A stretch of DNA of 64,000 nt from Volvariella volvacea V23 (Eukaryota; Basidiomycota; Agaricomycetes; Agaricales; Pluteaceae). The notes below the pieces were generated by a model. That model had not been told where the DNA came from and ran no database searches. It saw only the letters and a list, made by a program, of their open reading frames with translations. Shown here piece after piece: positions 35,488 to 47,402 of the stretch. The stretch lies in contig KB722742.1 in the NCBI GenBank assembly GCA_000349905.1, forward strand, positions 1,034,671 through 1,098,670, given 5' to 3'. Every line of letters begins with the position of its first letter. The stretch's first letter is position 1. Position numbers and translations under genes: made by a program.

Positions 35488-38400
35488 TTACACATCTAAA
35501 GGATCCCAGCTGGTGGTCGTCGATAGCTGGACCGTAATTACGGTGACGCTAGTGGCAGGGAACGAGTAATTGAACCTGCCGGGATGTGGGATGGCGAAAC
35601 TGTTATAAACCGGCACAATCAACTCCGGTTCATCCAAGGTATTTGAGACGTTGAATAGACCAGAAATTGGGCTTAACGGAGGCGTGCTAAGTGACACTGC
35701 AGAACCAATCCCGGTAGTGGGTCGATCAAGGAAAATGTTAGCAACTAGGTCCCTTGACCCGGCATTCGCGACCTACAAAACCAGGTTAGAATGTGTAGAG
35801 GTACCACGGCGAATAACGGTCACCTTGAGGAAAATGACGTCAGTGTCATTACGATGGCTCGCCACCCAATAAAGAGGCTCAAATGCGGCTGAAGACGCCG
35901 GAACAGTTTCAAGGACATGTGTCCCCCGGTTCACGCTGAACAACTGTAATTGTGACCTGTTAAATCACCGACGACTTGCCTCAGAGCTTCAGACATCATA
36001 CCTGCTGAACATAGTACGACGTGGATTTGACTAAGCGACTTGCATCGTAAGTGATAATATCTGGAGTCCATTGATAGCTTTTGATATGCTGCAGGCTAGA
36101 CCGGGCTTAAGTACAAAGGGGTAACGGGACACACGCTTGGTCCTGCAAACCTCACCTTGGCGCGTCTAGCTCGCTGTTAGGCGCTCCTCTCATAGCCTGG
36201 TAGGGAAAAATACTCACATGCAGAAGCAAACACGACATCAGAATTTCGTTCTAGCCCTGTCATGAACGCGGCTTCAGCAACTGCACCCTGTAGGGTTGGA
36301 TAAGCGAGGCGGCCACTAGGGATATCTCCCAACGTATTAGTGGTGTTGGTGGAGGTAACTAATTCACGTCAGTGGGTTACGGTATTGGGAAGAGCAGAGA
36401 ATTCATTTATCCTCACCAGCGTACTCGCCTGCAATTTCCACCGGGTTAGCACATCACCCGCAAGTCCCACACCCCACGTACCAATAAAGAAAAGAGTCCC
36501 GTTTCGCGGGTAGTCATCAAACATGAAAGCGTTGCTCGTAAACCACGCTGGGTAGCTGTACACATGATAATCAACTGTTTGAAGTCAACGTTTTTTAGCA
36601 CTATCTTCAAGGAAACGGAGAACAGGACTAACTCAATTTGTAGGGGGGATCAAGAGCAGTTGAAGGTTGTGTAGTTGCAATGAGTTGAAGATGGGGATAT
36701 TTCTCGGATATTGCTGTCGCAAATGCTTTCCAGCGATAATCGACATATCTAGGCAGTGCCATCGTTGACATTGTTGTAACTACGAGGGTAAGTACTTACG
36801 ATTTTTCTTGGAACTATAGGACAGAGCCTCAGTCATGCAGTAACTCTGTCCAGCTTTTAAAGCTTCAACTTACCCAATCCTCATTACCACTATTACAGGT
36901 CAGTTCAGCAGACCAAGTACCGTAAAAAAATTACGCACATTTCGACATATTTCAGCTGGTATGGTTCCTTACGTCCAAGCTTTGCTCGTAGTTTTCCCCA
37001 TTCAGACGTCTCAGGGTCCCCGATGATGAATTCAATCGCATTGAGTGCTTCGTCGACGTATGGTTGGAGCTCTTCCTCGGGAACTACAGGCCATGTCGGA
37101 AAATCAGAGTAATTTGCAATAGCTATACCGGCCCAAACGTCTACAAAATAAGTTAGAGACGTGGGGCCCAACGGATTGTGTTTTCCCCACCATAAATTGG
37201 CTCCTAGTCGTAGGTGAGAATTATTACCGTTGAAAAGCAAATTAACGTACTGCGTTTAGATCTTCCGCCCAATCCAGGTATTCCATGAGACCCTACATTT
37301 GTTTCAATTTCCGACTGGGAGCGTCAAAGGGCGTGCCTACCAATCCATCAGTATTTGTATAGCCTTGTGGAATTCGGTTCAAGTCCGGAAGCACACATAT
37401 ACAAGTTAAGGCCACTCACCCCAGTTTGCTACGCGGCCGGGACGATTTTCGAGGCTACATGAGTCGTGAGGATCGGAAAATGGGGTCTGCATCAAAACAG
37501 GTACTTACGGTCCAATGGTTTCATTCCATTTCCATCGGGTATCAATGCTCAAACCCTGTGGTCCGTGCCGAATTCTTACTCACTTATCTGCATGCAATGT
37601 GTTGTAAGACTAACCTCAAGGTTATTTCCGCCAGGGAATCGCCAGATAGAGGGTTGAGTCCCAGCTATGGCTTCAGCGAGATCGATACGCATTCCATTTT
37701 CCCGTCCACGGAATGTGGGAGGGAATAATGAGAACATTCCGAAGTAAGCTGTTGCTCCAGCAGCAGCGCGTCCATCTAAAACTACATTGAAGACATTTTC
37801 ATGATCAGGGGCGGATTCTGTTGGTTTAAAGTCGAAAGTGAACTTCTTCCAATTCTTCGATAGACCCTGTACGGTCTTTGTAGCGTACACCGTCCCACGA
37901 GTACTCTTGAGGGATACTGTGACCGCGCCAGTAAATGATGGAGACTTTGCGTAGAACGATCCTTTGTAAGTCCAACCCGCTTGTACTTTGATGCCTAAAC
38001 TTTAGTTAGCAAAGTTAGCGCGAGACCGAACCGATTGACATACCCCAGAAGCCTGTGTTCTCAAAACCAATTGGACCGCGAACAACTCTTGGGATACCAA
38101 CTTGGAGACTATTGGGTAACGCGGTGGAGACGCCAGGAGTTTTATTGGTTACAGTCAGGCGGGCACCATTGTACGGTTGCCATCCTGCCAGACTTTCAAA
38201 AATGTACATTGAGTCGATCACCTTTCTACTGAGAATATAACCTACGCATTCTGAGTTCCCGGAATTACCGCCTGGAATGCTCTGTTTTGCAGCAACTCCG
38301 CTTGCATTCGGTTAATAAGTTATCAAGAAAGAGATGGGGTGCAGTGTTACCATATAAACCCCCGTCTCCACTATTCCGAAGTGCATTAACAGTGAGACTT

Positions 38401-38659
38401 TATGGTCGGGTCACAGGCAGCCGTACCTGTGATTGATATCCTGGGAGAATTAGATGAAGTGAGTCCGCAATCTTTGTCTTGGTAGGCTCTAACGTACCTC
38501 CCACATGTACCCGTAGAGTGTAGACGGGATTGCGTGCGTTGTATTGCTTGTGATTCGCAAGTTCAACGCATTTGGAGGGACGAGCTGAGCAACAGTTGAG
38601 CAAGAGATCCATGTCACTGAGGAAAGCAGCAACAACTGGAAATGACGGTGGAAGGTCAT
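35488..38659 (-). CDS. GH51 alpha-L-arabinofuranosidase, copy 1
   Basis: Secreted enzyme that removes arabinose side chains from arabinoxylan and arabinan. The start at 38659 gives MTFHRHFQLLLLSSVTWISC, a leader, followed by RITSNTTHAIPSTLYGYMWE. Conserved parts are NGMRIDLAEAIAGTQPSIWR with FPGGNNLE, and GDPETSEWGKLRAKLGRKEP. Next is YVEIGNEDW, made by joining two exons; Glu of GNED is the acid/base. The nucleophile Glu is in FFIGEYAG, again built across an intron (RNGTLFFIG, then GEYAG). The C-terminal beta-sandwich ends with FNYSFPATSVTVITVQLS. Both catalytic Glu are present, so it is probably active. Introns are very frequent, with short exons of 13-25 bases around both catalytic sites. 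Confidence 0.85.
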
Positions 38660-39129
38660 TGTAGTGGTGAGGACTGTCCCTGGCCGTCGCGCTACCGGTT
38701 TTTATGGTCTGGGAGATGGTGAAAATGACGGCCCGTATTGGTACATTGAAGCTCGTTGCGGACCGTGTTCGGTGAAAGCCTGCTTCTGTTAATTGAACGT
38801 GATGTGTACGGCAGAGATAACATATGATCTCCTTGAGAATTGGACTGATCAATTATCACAGAAATTTCGCTATCTTCTGGCTGGGTTCATGTGTATCGCT
38901 ATTGACCTTTTTGGGGATGCTGTTTGTGTGTGTGTCGGCCCTGTGCTTCTCCTATTGCGCTCCTTTCATTGCGCTCCTTTCATTGTTAACACACTCCATG
39001 AGATAATTCCATCCGCACAACCCGCAAGAAATGGTCCGGAATGCATCACATAAGCTCTTTGGCAGTCCTTTCAAGTACAAGGCCGTAAGTCTTGGCTTTC
39101 AGCTGCCCGGAAAGTTGAACCACAAAAGG
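38660..39129. other. Promoter side of GH51 copy 1
   Basis: Upstream region of GH51 copy 1 with a TATA-like CATAAAA near 38700 on the minus strand. A perfect short direct repeat of attgcgctcctttc lies near 38955-38985. No gene seen. Confidence 0.4.
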
Positions 39130-39720
39130 GATCATCCCCACCGATTTCTCTTCGTGATGAATGCTCAGTAGAAGCTTAGCAATATTCGCTGTATAAATGG
39201 TCAGAGACTCCCAGGCCCTACATTCACTTGATCTAGACCAGTTAGTGGATCTTTCGATTTTATTCCTGTGGACGTGATTACCCAACTTGAACATAATGCC
39301 AACGGAAATCACGATGCTATCGACATGATTCATCAGGTTCGCGAGCTGGTACGACCTCATGAGTTGGTAAAGAAGAATCGTCTCTGCACTTCTTTCTTCT
39401 GATTCTACGTCCTAGCATCCCGTTATCGTGCATCACGAGATTCCGGGTTCTTCAAGACGATCAATCGCGGCTTCTATTCAACACGACCATCCTCAGAGTA
39501 CAAAACCGGCGCCCTTGTGTCCCATTGGGATTCAACGATGAAAGGTGTTTCCGCTTATGTTCTTCGGGATAATTACAAGTAGTCTTTAGATCAGTTGTTC
39601 CAACAAAGGAATTATGAAGCCTTTTAGGCCCATATCCAGGGTAGTATGCGGGCCTGCCTGTGTCAGGACGTTCTTGGTACTTTACCACCTCTCCCGGTTA
39701 TTCCGGTCGGAAAATAACTT
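39130..39720 (+). pseudogene. Decayed copy of the DUF5695-like secreted protein gene
   Basis: This segment aligns in order with the first part of the intact gene at 44241. Bases 39140-39175 match its signal-peptide end (VVNAQLNL). Bases 39190-39330 match VRDSQTLYS, GGSFDFIPADVMT and ANGKYHLGDI. Bases 39335-39360 match RRVGTTSWV. Bases 39430-39540 match ITRRWVSQNNQLQLLFDV and EIGALGAPLEFN. Bases 39625-39710 match SLFDPYPGQDAG and GTLPPLVVLPVGK, where the relic reads LGTLPPLPVIPVGK and then a TAA stop. Small insertions and deletions break the frame several times. The relic lies head to head with GH51 copy 1, exactly as the intact gene lies head to head with GH51 copy 2. Confidence 0.72.
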
Positions 39721-40299
39721 CGGTCACCGTCCGGTCAAGAAATATACGGACTTATGGACTGATGATCTGAGTCCCGTATGATATCGAAGACCTCGACCAC
39801 GAACCCAGTAAAGGAGACAATTCGGACGACTTGCTTAAGGGATGTTAATTTTGAATAATTCTCGATAACCAATAAGTGGTATTATTTCATTCAACTCACC
39901 CACGTCTTAAGCAAGCATTTGTTATGCAACTATGAGAGGTGGCGCTCGTACCCACAGTCAGGGGCGGGAGAATTATGATGCACAGCGAAACGCAGTGGGA
40001 ATGGCTATATGGGGGCGACCCATGGATCAAGCTCTGCGGGGCTCATCGAAAGTGCAAGCGGTAAGTCTTTCACGGTCCTATGGCGGTGATAGCCTGCTTA
40101 TCACTGTATGGGAGAACGGTGAAATTATATGTTTGCTTCTTTTCCTCCATCCGGTCATCCATGCGACTGAAACGACTCTCCGAAATTCTAGGTATAGTAT
40201 GACTAATGCACCTGCTGAGAAGTCGATACACGAGAAAAACGCTATAGGCTATTCATTAGATTAGACACTGGCTAGCAATTGGTCTGAAGTTCCTCCACT
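39721..40299. other. Unassigned stretch between relic and GH51 copy 2
   Basis: No intact gene. I looked for a CE16-like relic here, since the module model predicts one, and did not recognise it. Two overlapping open frames near 39932-40264 have no features. Confidence 0.4.
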
Positions 40300-43200
40300 T
40301 TATGCCGATAGCTTGACAGTGATGATAGTGACACTTTGCGCAGGGAATGTATAACTGAACCTTCCTGGCTGGGAGATGGCAAAGGTGCTTTGAACAGGTA
40401 CAGCCTGGTTTGGATTGTCCAGCGTGTTAGTCACGTTGTATATGCCAGAGGTCGGCGAACGGAGGGACAAAACAGTGCCACCTCCAGTGGTAGGACGGTC
40501 AAGGACAACGTTGGTGACTATGTTGCTTGTTCCGGCGTTTGCGACCTACGAAAAATTGGTTACGGAACAGGAAATAAGGATGGAAGAACGTGTTCACCTT
40601 GAGGATAACACTGTTGGTGCCATTGTGGTGACTTGCCACCCAGTAAAGAGGTGCGGATGCGGCAGACGAGGCAGGAACGGTTTGAAGGACATGCGTTCCC
40701 TTGTTCACGCTGAACATCTGTGGTTGCGACCTATTTGTCACCGATGACATGCCACAGAAGTTGGAAGGTCATACCTGCTGGACGTAATACGATGTGGATT
40801 TGACTAAGCGACTTGCGTCGTAAGTGATAATATCTGGAGTCCATTGGTAACTTCTGATGTGCTGCAGGCTGGATCTGGATTAAGTATACTGTGTATCTAT
40901 CTTGTCTTTGCTAACCGCACCTTGGAGCATCTGACAAAACATTTAGGGTGCCACTTAGCGACCTGGTAAGAAAGTTCACTCACATGCAGAAGCAAAAACG
41001 ACATCACAATTTCGTTCCAGCCCCGTCATAAATGCAGCTTCAGCTACTGCACCCTGTACGCTGGGATAAGCAAGGCGTCCACTGGCGATATCCCCCAATG
41101 GGTTGCTAGCGTTCGTGGATGTAACTAATAAGTGTTAGAGGCCCAGTGAGCAATCCAGGTAATTGGATTATGCTAACCAGCATATTCGCCTGCAGAATCA
41201 ATGGGTTTATACAAGTTCCTTAGCAAGAAGACTGAAGTTTGCATACCGATGAAGTAAAGTGTTCCGTTTCGTGGGTAATTGTCAAACATAAATGCGCTAT
41301 TTGTGAACCATCCTGGGTGGCTGTATACATGATAGTCGACTTCACAACGCCAGAAATTAGCAGCAAATTCGCAGGAGGGTAAAAATGGGACGTACTGGCT
41401 TTGTATGGTGGATCCAGAGCGGTCGAGGGTTGCGTGGTTGCGATGAGTACCATGTTAGGATACTTTGCAGAGATTGCCGTCACGAACGCCTTCCAACGGT
41501 ACCGCGCATACCTAGATGGTGTGAGTGCTGAAGGTAATTGAAGAGTCCCACTGGAACACTTACGACTCTGCCCGGAACTGTAATTCGAGCAAAAAAATCA
41601 CGCATTCTGTGAGTCTTTTTGATCAGTTCTCAGGATACCGACGTACCCAATCTTCGTTTCCGCTGTTATACGATCCACCACTTTAGCTGAGCCACGCGAA
41701 TACAGAGAAGGATCACCCACATCTCGACGTATTTCAGACCATATGGTGCCCTACGACCAAGGCTTGCTCTGAGTCTCCCGTATGTTGTCGTATCTGGGTC
41801 CCCGGTGATGAACTCAATCGCATTCAATGCCTCCTGGACATATGGTCCTAGCTGGCTTTCCGGTACTGTGGGCCACGCTGAGGTATTTGAATAGCTCCCG
41901 ATAGATATACCTGCCCAAACGTCTGCACAACTGGTTAGCAGAATGACGTCTTGCCAATGTGATACTTCTAACCGAAAATTGGTTCCTAGTAATAGGTGAG
42001 AAATAAGCCACATTAGTAGAATTATTGGACTCACTGCGCCTATGTCTTCTGCCCAGTCCAGATATTCCATAAGTCCCTGGTCCTCGTTGAGATCTACTAG
42101 TCCTTGAAAGCAAGGACTAAGCCTACCATTCCATCCGTGTTCGGGTATCCTATAGGAATTCGAGTGAGTACTTGGCTACGCATACTTTTCGGATTACTCA
42201 CCCCAATTTCCTGGGCGGCCTGGACGAGTTTCCAGTCTACGTTACATGCATGGTCAGTAGCTCAGAGCAGTACAATGTAGATTCAACACTTACGGGCCAA
42301 TTGTCTCATTCCACTTCCATCTGGTGTCAAAGCTACTACCCTATAAATCACATCAAGTTGGAGCATCTATCGAAATGCTACGCAACACAGTGCTAACCTC
42401 AAGATTATTCCCACCAGGGAACCGCCAGACACCAGGTTTGGTTGCAGCCATTGCTTCAGCAAGGTCGATACGCATTCCATTCGGACGTCCACGGTAGGTA
42501 GGAGGGAATAACGAGAACAGTCCGAAGTAGACTGTGGCTCCCGAAGCGGAGGGCCCGTCAGCGACGACATTGAAGACGTTTTCATGATCCGGAGCGGATT
42601 CTGTTGGTTGGAACTCAAATGTGAATTTCTTCCAACCGCTCGACAAGCCTGTTATAGTCTTTGTAGCGTAAACCTTCCCACTAACGCTCTTGAGCGATAC
42701 AGTAAGTGGGCCAGTGAATGATGGAGCCTTTGCATAGAATGACCCTTTGTAGGTCCAGCCTGCTTGAATCTTGATACCTAAACATGCATGAGCTCAGGAA
42801 GTAGTACTAAATCAGGTTTACTTACCCCACCAGCCAGTGTTTTCGAAGCCTACTGATCCTTGGGCTGTGGTTGTGGGGAATACAACTTGCAGACTGTTTC
42901 GCAATGCAGAAGAGACACCAGGAGTGCTGTTAATCACACTCAGACGAGCACCATTATATGCTCGCCATCCTGCCAAACTTCAGGATACGTAGAATCAGCA
43001 GGTGGCCTCTTGCTGGCATTGTCACTTACGCGCCCGTGGTTCCTGCAGTTACAGCCTGGAATGCCCTATTCTGCAGCATTTCCGCTTTCGTAACGTCAAT
43101 TCAAACGACTTTGCACCAAGAAAGGGCGATTTACCATACAGGCCGCCGTCTCCACTGTTCCGAACGGTATCAATATTGTTGTGCTTTCAGGTATCGGATT

Positions 43201-43426
43201 ACCATACCTATGGTTTATATCCTTAAAGAAATCTTAAGCCAGGCACAAGTGGTAATGTAAAAGTCATTCGTACCTCCCACATGTATCCATACAGCGTAGA
43301 CGGGATTGCATGCGTTGTGGTGGTTGTAATTCTCAGGTCTAGCGCGGCGACCTCAGCAAGCCCTGCACTCGAGGCCCATAATACTGAAGCAAGCAGCAAG
43401 CACTGAAAACGCCGAGCAAAAGACAT
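40300..43426 (-). CDS. GH51 alpha-L-arabinofuranosidase, copy 2
   Basis: Paralogue of the gene at 35488-38659 with the same exon layout. The start at 43426 gives MSFARRFQCLLLASVLWASS, a leader, then LDLRITTTTTHAIPSTLYGY. The catalytic domain shows NGMRIDLAEAMAATKPGVWR with FPGGNNLE, GDPDTTTYGRLRASLGR, and EIGNEDW joined across an intron ending at about 41674. The nucleophile site joins TLYFIG to GEYAG. The C-terminus reads FSYTFPAQSVTIITVKLSA and stops at TAA (40300-40302). Both catalytic Glu are intact. The region just upstream of the ATG carries a minus-strand TATAT near 43510. It is arranged head to head with the DUF5695-like gene, about 0.8 kb apart. Confidence 0.85.
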
Positions 43427-43552
43427 GGTAGGGGATGCACAATTCTCTCTCATTTCTTGGCTGGTTCATATGTCCTTGGCTACAAATCTGACGGCCCCCG
43501 TTCTGAAAGGATATAACTCGAGACGGACCGTACTCCGTCAAAGATCTGGCTT

Positions 43553-43777
43553 CTACCAGTTGTCCATGGTAAAGCAGCATATGGTGTCAATGAAGTTCTC
43601 GAGTTCATCCCAAGTTAATCCGCATACCGCCGCATTCTGAAGGGATGCAAAGGTCTTGTGGCAGGACTCGTGCGCAAGTATAGATCCGCCTGTACGGGAT
43701 TCTTGGAGGCCATTGAACGTAGTTCGTATGTTTGGATGGAAATATCTCGATTGGGATCGTGATCCTGCAGGCGCCAC
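43553..43777 (-). other. Small open frame with a zincin-like HESCH motif
   Basis: A 74-residue minus-strand frame reads FNGLQESRTGGSILAHESCH and then KTFASLQNAAVCGLTWDELE. HESCH fits the HExxH zinc-binding pattern with small residues before it. There is no clear start, leader or partner exon, so it may be a decayed gene piece or chance. The rest of 43427-44240 is the shared upstream region of GH51 copy 2 and the DUF5695-like gene; a second minus-strand frame (44048-43818) is featureless. Confidence 0.25.
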
Positions 43778-44125
43778 ATTTCGGATTTACGGCCCGTGAT
43801 TTCATAACCCCGTGTCATTACATCGCTCTCTGTTTAGAAAGATAACGAGTAGTTTCTGGTTCGAACCGAAACTGCTGGGTCACCGACGCGAGGCTGGTTT
43901 GGCGCCGGTGAAGACCGCCGCCCCCTGCTAAGGTCGACCTCGACGGTGCAGCGGTCATTGAAGCTTTTGACTTCGAGTCACCTGAAAGGTTCTGCGACTC
44001 CGTAGGGCCGGGGTTCCCGGCTTCTTCGTTCAGTCCATCCCGTTGCACTCACCTGCTGACTCGCAACAATGAACGTACCAGCATGCTCTTTGAAAGATTT
44101 CACCGCTTCAAGTTGTAGCCCAGCA

Positions 44126-44132
44126 TATAAAT
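44126..44132 (+). promoter_or_regulatory. TATA box of the DUF5695-like gene
   Basis: TATAAAT about 110 bases before the ATG at 44241. Motif and distance only. Confidence 0.4.
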
Positions 44133-44240
44133 GCTCTAAACTCCTGCACTTGGATTCTGTGTGCCGCAGCTGCTGGCAAGCATCAGTAAGTGAGACACTT
44201 ACCAGTAAACGAAGATCCTAACCTAGGCTTAGCCGACATC

Positions 44241-47214
44241 ATGCTCAATAAGCCGTTTAAGGAAATGCTTGTGTTTATTGCCCTCGCATCTCTCTCCGTT
44301 GTGAATGCGCAGTTGAATCTGAATAACGGCTTCCTGTCGTTTAACACATCTACGTTTGCCGTTCAAGTCGTAAGGGACTCTCAGACTCTCTACTCACTAA
44401 AGCCGCGGTCAGGTGGTGGATCCTTCGATTTCATTCCCGCAGATGTCATGACACAACGTACTGCCAACGGGAAATACCACCTCGGTGACATCACGTATCG
44501 GGCTCGTCGAGTTGGTACTACCTCATGGGTTAGCGGAGACTCCTCTACCGCCAGGAGGACTGTCTCTGCCCTTTCCGTTTCAGGCTCTACCCTCGCTGCG
44601 GCAAATTTAGCGGCTACGTTGCCCACTAGTTCGCTCTTAAATATCACGAGACGCTGGGTTTCCCAGAATAATCAATTGCAACTCTTGTTTGACGTGACAA
44701 ACACCCAAAGCACTGCTGTTGAAATTGGGGCTCTTGGAGCTCCGTTGGAATTTAACAATGTAAGCTCATCCCGCTTATATGATCACGTTGGTGTGACTAA
44801 TGTTAGTAGATATTCTCGGGAAGGACAGCCGCTCAAACAAATGAGCTCTGCAGCCTGTTCGATCCGTACCCCGGACAAGATGCGGGGTTTGTGCAGGTCA
44901 CACCACTACTCGGTACCTTGCCGCCTCTCGTAGTTCTTCCGGTCGGAAAATCGCCTCTTGAAGGATGGCGCTTCTTGCCGGAGTCCACTTCCGGTTCTCC
45001 CTACTATCAGTCCCAAACCTTCGAGGGACTCTACGAATGGCAGTTCCATACCTTGGCCTATTCCCAGAACGAGTGGTCAAGAGTAACCCCATGGAATGCC
45101 CCAACCTCGGCCACACTGCAACCTGGGGAAACACGGACTTACGGGTTAGAGTTCCGACTCGCGCCATCCATCCGTGAAATCGAGAATACAATTCAAAGTG
45201 CCAATAGACCTGTAGCAGTTGGTCTACCCGGGTACATTCTACCGAGCGACCAGAACGGAAAGTTATTTTTGAAGTATTCTTCTCCAGTTCAGTCCATTTC
45301 GGTTACGCCCGCCGGCGCATTGACATGGACCACCAATAGCGAAGCAGTGACCTCAGGCTGGGTGGGATACACATTAACCGTCAGGTCATGGGGCCGCGCA
45401 CGTTTGTCTATCACGTACGCAGACGGGACTTTCCAAACCGTTCATTACTACTTGACCAACGGTGCAACCCAGACAGTTGCCGATCTCGGAAATTTCTTGA
45501 CCACCAACCAGTGGTTCAACTCGTCCTCTGACCCATTCAAACGATCACCGTCCGTCATAAGTTATGACCGCGAGGTTGACGCCGTTGTGAAGGACGATCC
45601 CCGTGCTTGGATTCCTGGACTTAGCGATGAGGCAGGTGCTGGTTCGTGGTTGGCGGCCACCATGAAGCAATATGTGCAACCCAATGCGGCAGAAGTGACA
45701 AAATTGGAGCAGTTCATGAATCAAGTTCTCTGGGGCTCCATTCAGAACACTGATGGTGGGTCCATATTGAGATTATCCCTCAATGTTCTACTCAATCCCA
45801 ACCTGTAGGTACTGTGAAAAAGGTAGTGTCGGCGTTCCGTCTTCGATATATGCGCACTAATTTGCATGATAGTCGGTGTACTTCTATCAACCTTCACTGG
45901 TTCCAAGCTACCAGTATCCGTCCTCGATTAATTGGGGAAATTGGTGGTCGTGGAATCAAGCCGGCTCATATGCCACTGACCGCGCATATGACTACATTCA
46001 CGTCGCTGCTGCGCACTGGGCATTTTATCGTGTTGCCCGAAATTACCCTTCACTTGTCAGGACTCGTGATTGGCGTTGGTACCTCAACCAGGCAGTTTTG
46101 ACGGTTTCGGCAATGACGGGAGGTCGTGTTGGCTACGTTAATGTCGGTCTTATGGGCGAAACAGTTCTGAGGTTATTGCTTGACGACCTCAAGCGAGAAG
46201 GACTCAGTGCCAACGCCACGCTGGTTGAAAGCCGCATGAGAACCAGATGGACGGCGTGGTCCAGAACGCGTTACCCGTAAGTGATACTTTGTTGTCGGAA
46301 TAATACCCTCTTCTTATGCCATGTAGCTTTGGCTCCGAGATGGCTTGGGATTCAACAGGTCAAGAGGGTGTCTACGCATGGAGTCGCTATTTCAATGACT
46401 CTACTACGTCCACCAATGCATTGAATTCGATCCTGGCGTATCAGCCACTTATACCCCACTGGGGATATAATGGCAACGCTAGGCGTTATTGGTGAGTGCC
46501 AGTCACATGTCATAATGAGGCCTCATCTCAATAGTGGGCAGGGACAACGTATACGGCGGGAAGCTGCAGCGTATCGAGCGACAGATCCACCACTACGGTA
46601 GTGGTCTCAACGCACTCCCCCTCATCACCGCCTATGAATCTAACCCCACTGATATATTCCTTTTACGCCTCGGGTTTGGTGGACTCAGCGGCCCATTATC
46701 AAACATTGATCAAGCCGGATTTGCTTCCGCTTCCTTCCATTCATTCGCAGACACGATGAAATGGGATGGCTATTCAGGTGACTATGGACCGAACTTCTCC
46801 GGTCATTCAATGGGAATGGGGACCTTCATCATCAACCACCCTGATTTTGGCTGGCAGGCACTTGGTGGCAACGTCATTGCCACATCTCCTTCCGTACAAG
46901 TCCAAGTACGCGATTCTATTCGCCGTCGGGTTTTTATAGCCCCTATTGGAACCCTTCTCACGCTTGACGCTGGAGCCTTCTCGTTGGTTTCTTATAACCC
47001 TAATAACCGAAACGTGGAGATTACCATTACGGCTGCTGCAGAGGGAGCAAGCAATGCGGCTACCGCTCCGAATGGCCGACTCATTATCGAGAGGACGGCT
47101 ACGATCTCAGGAGTTACGCTGTTGAGGCCTTCCACCACTTTATCTACGGATGCCGGCGCATATGTTGTTCCTTTCACGTCTGGTACAGGTCGGGTGACCC
47201 TCGTACCTTCCTAA
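44241..47214 (+). CDS. Large secreted DUF5695-like protein, putative glycosidase
   Basis: Secreted protein of about 900 residues. The leader is MLVFIALASLSVVNAQ (an in-frame ATG at 44265 would also keep it). Exon 1 is 44241-44759 and exon 2 starts at 44810 with IFSGRTAAQTNELCSLFDPY. Later joins are IQNTDG-TVKK-SVYFYQP and NARRYW-DNVYGGKL. The N-terminal half is beta-rich (DSQTLYSLKPRSGGGSFDFI, FEGLYEWQFHTLAYSQNEW). The middle is helical with YDYIHVAAAHWAFYRVARNY and WRWYLNQAVLTVSAMTG, and a Trp-rich SSINWGNWWSWNQ, which suggests an alpha/alpha toroid. I compare it with Pfam DUF5695 from memory; no reaction is known to me. Its place among arabinofuranosidases and a sugar carrier suggests action on plant polysaccharide. 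Confidence 0.68.
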
Positions 47215-47402
47215 ATTCCCTTCATGTGGGTTTTGAACTAGGTTTTATGCTGAGAACATGAATATTTGAATCAAGTATTTGCTATCCAGTTGAACTGACT
47301 CCGCGGAAATTATCGACTACTTCCGGTACAAAGTCACAATTGTCCTTATCATACAGAAGAGAAAGGAAATCGTAATCGTAAATTTGTCCTTCAACGTGAT
47401 CA

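Noticed and set aside
39932..40264. CE16-like relic predicted by the module model
   Set aside because: I compared the stretch with both CE16-like genes by eye and found no aligned segment; an alignment search could still find a faint one.
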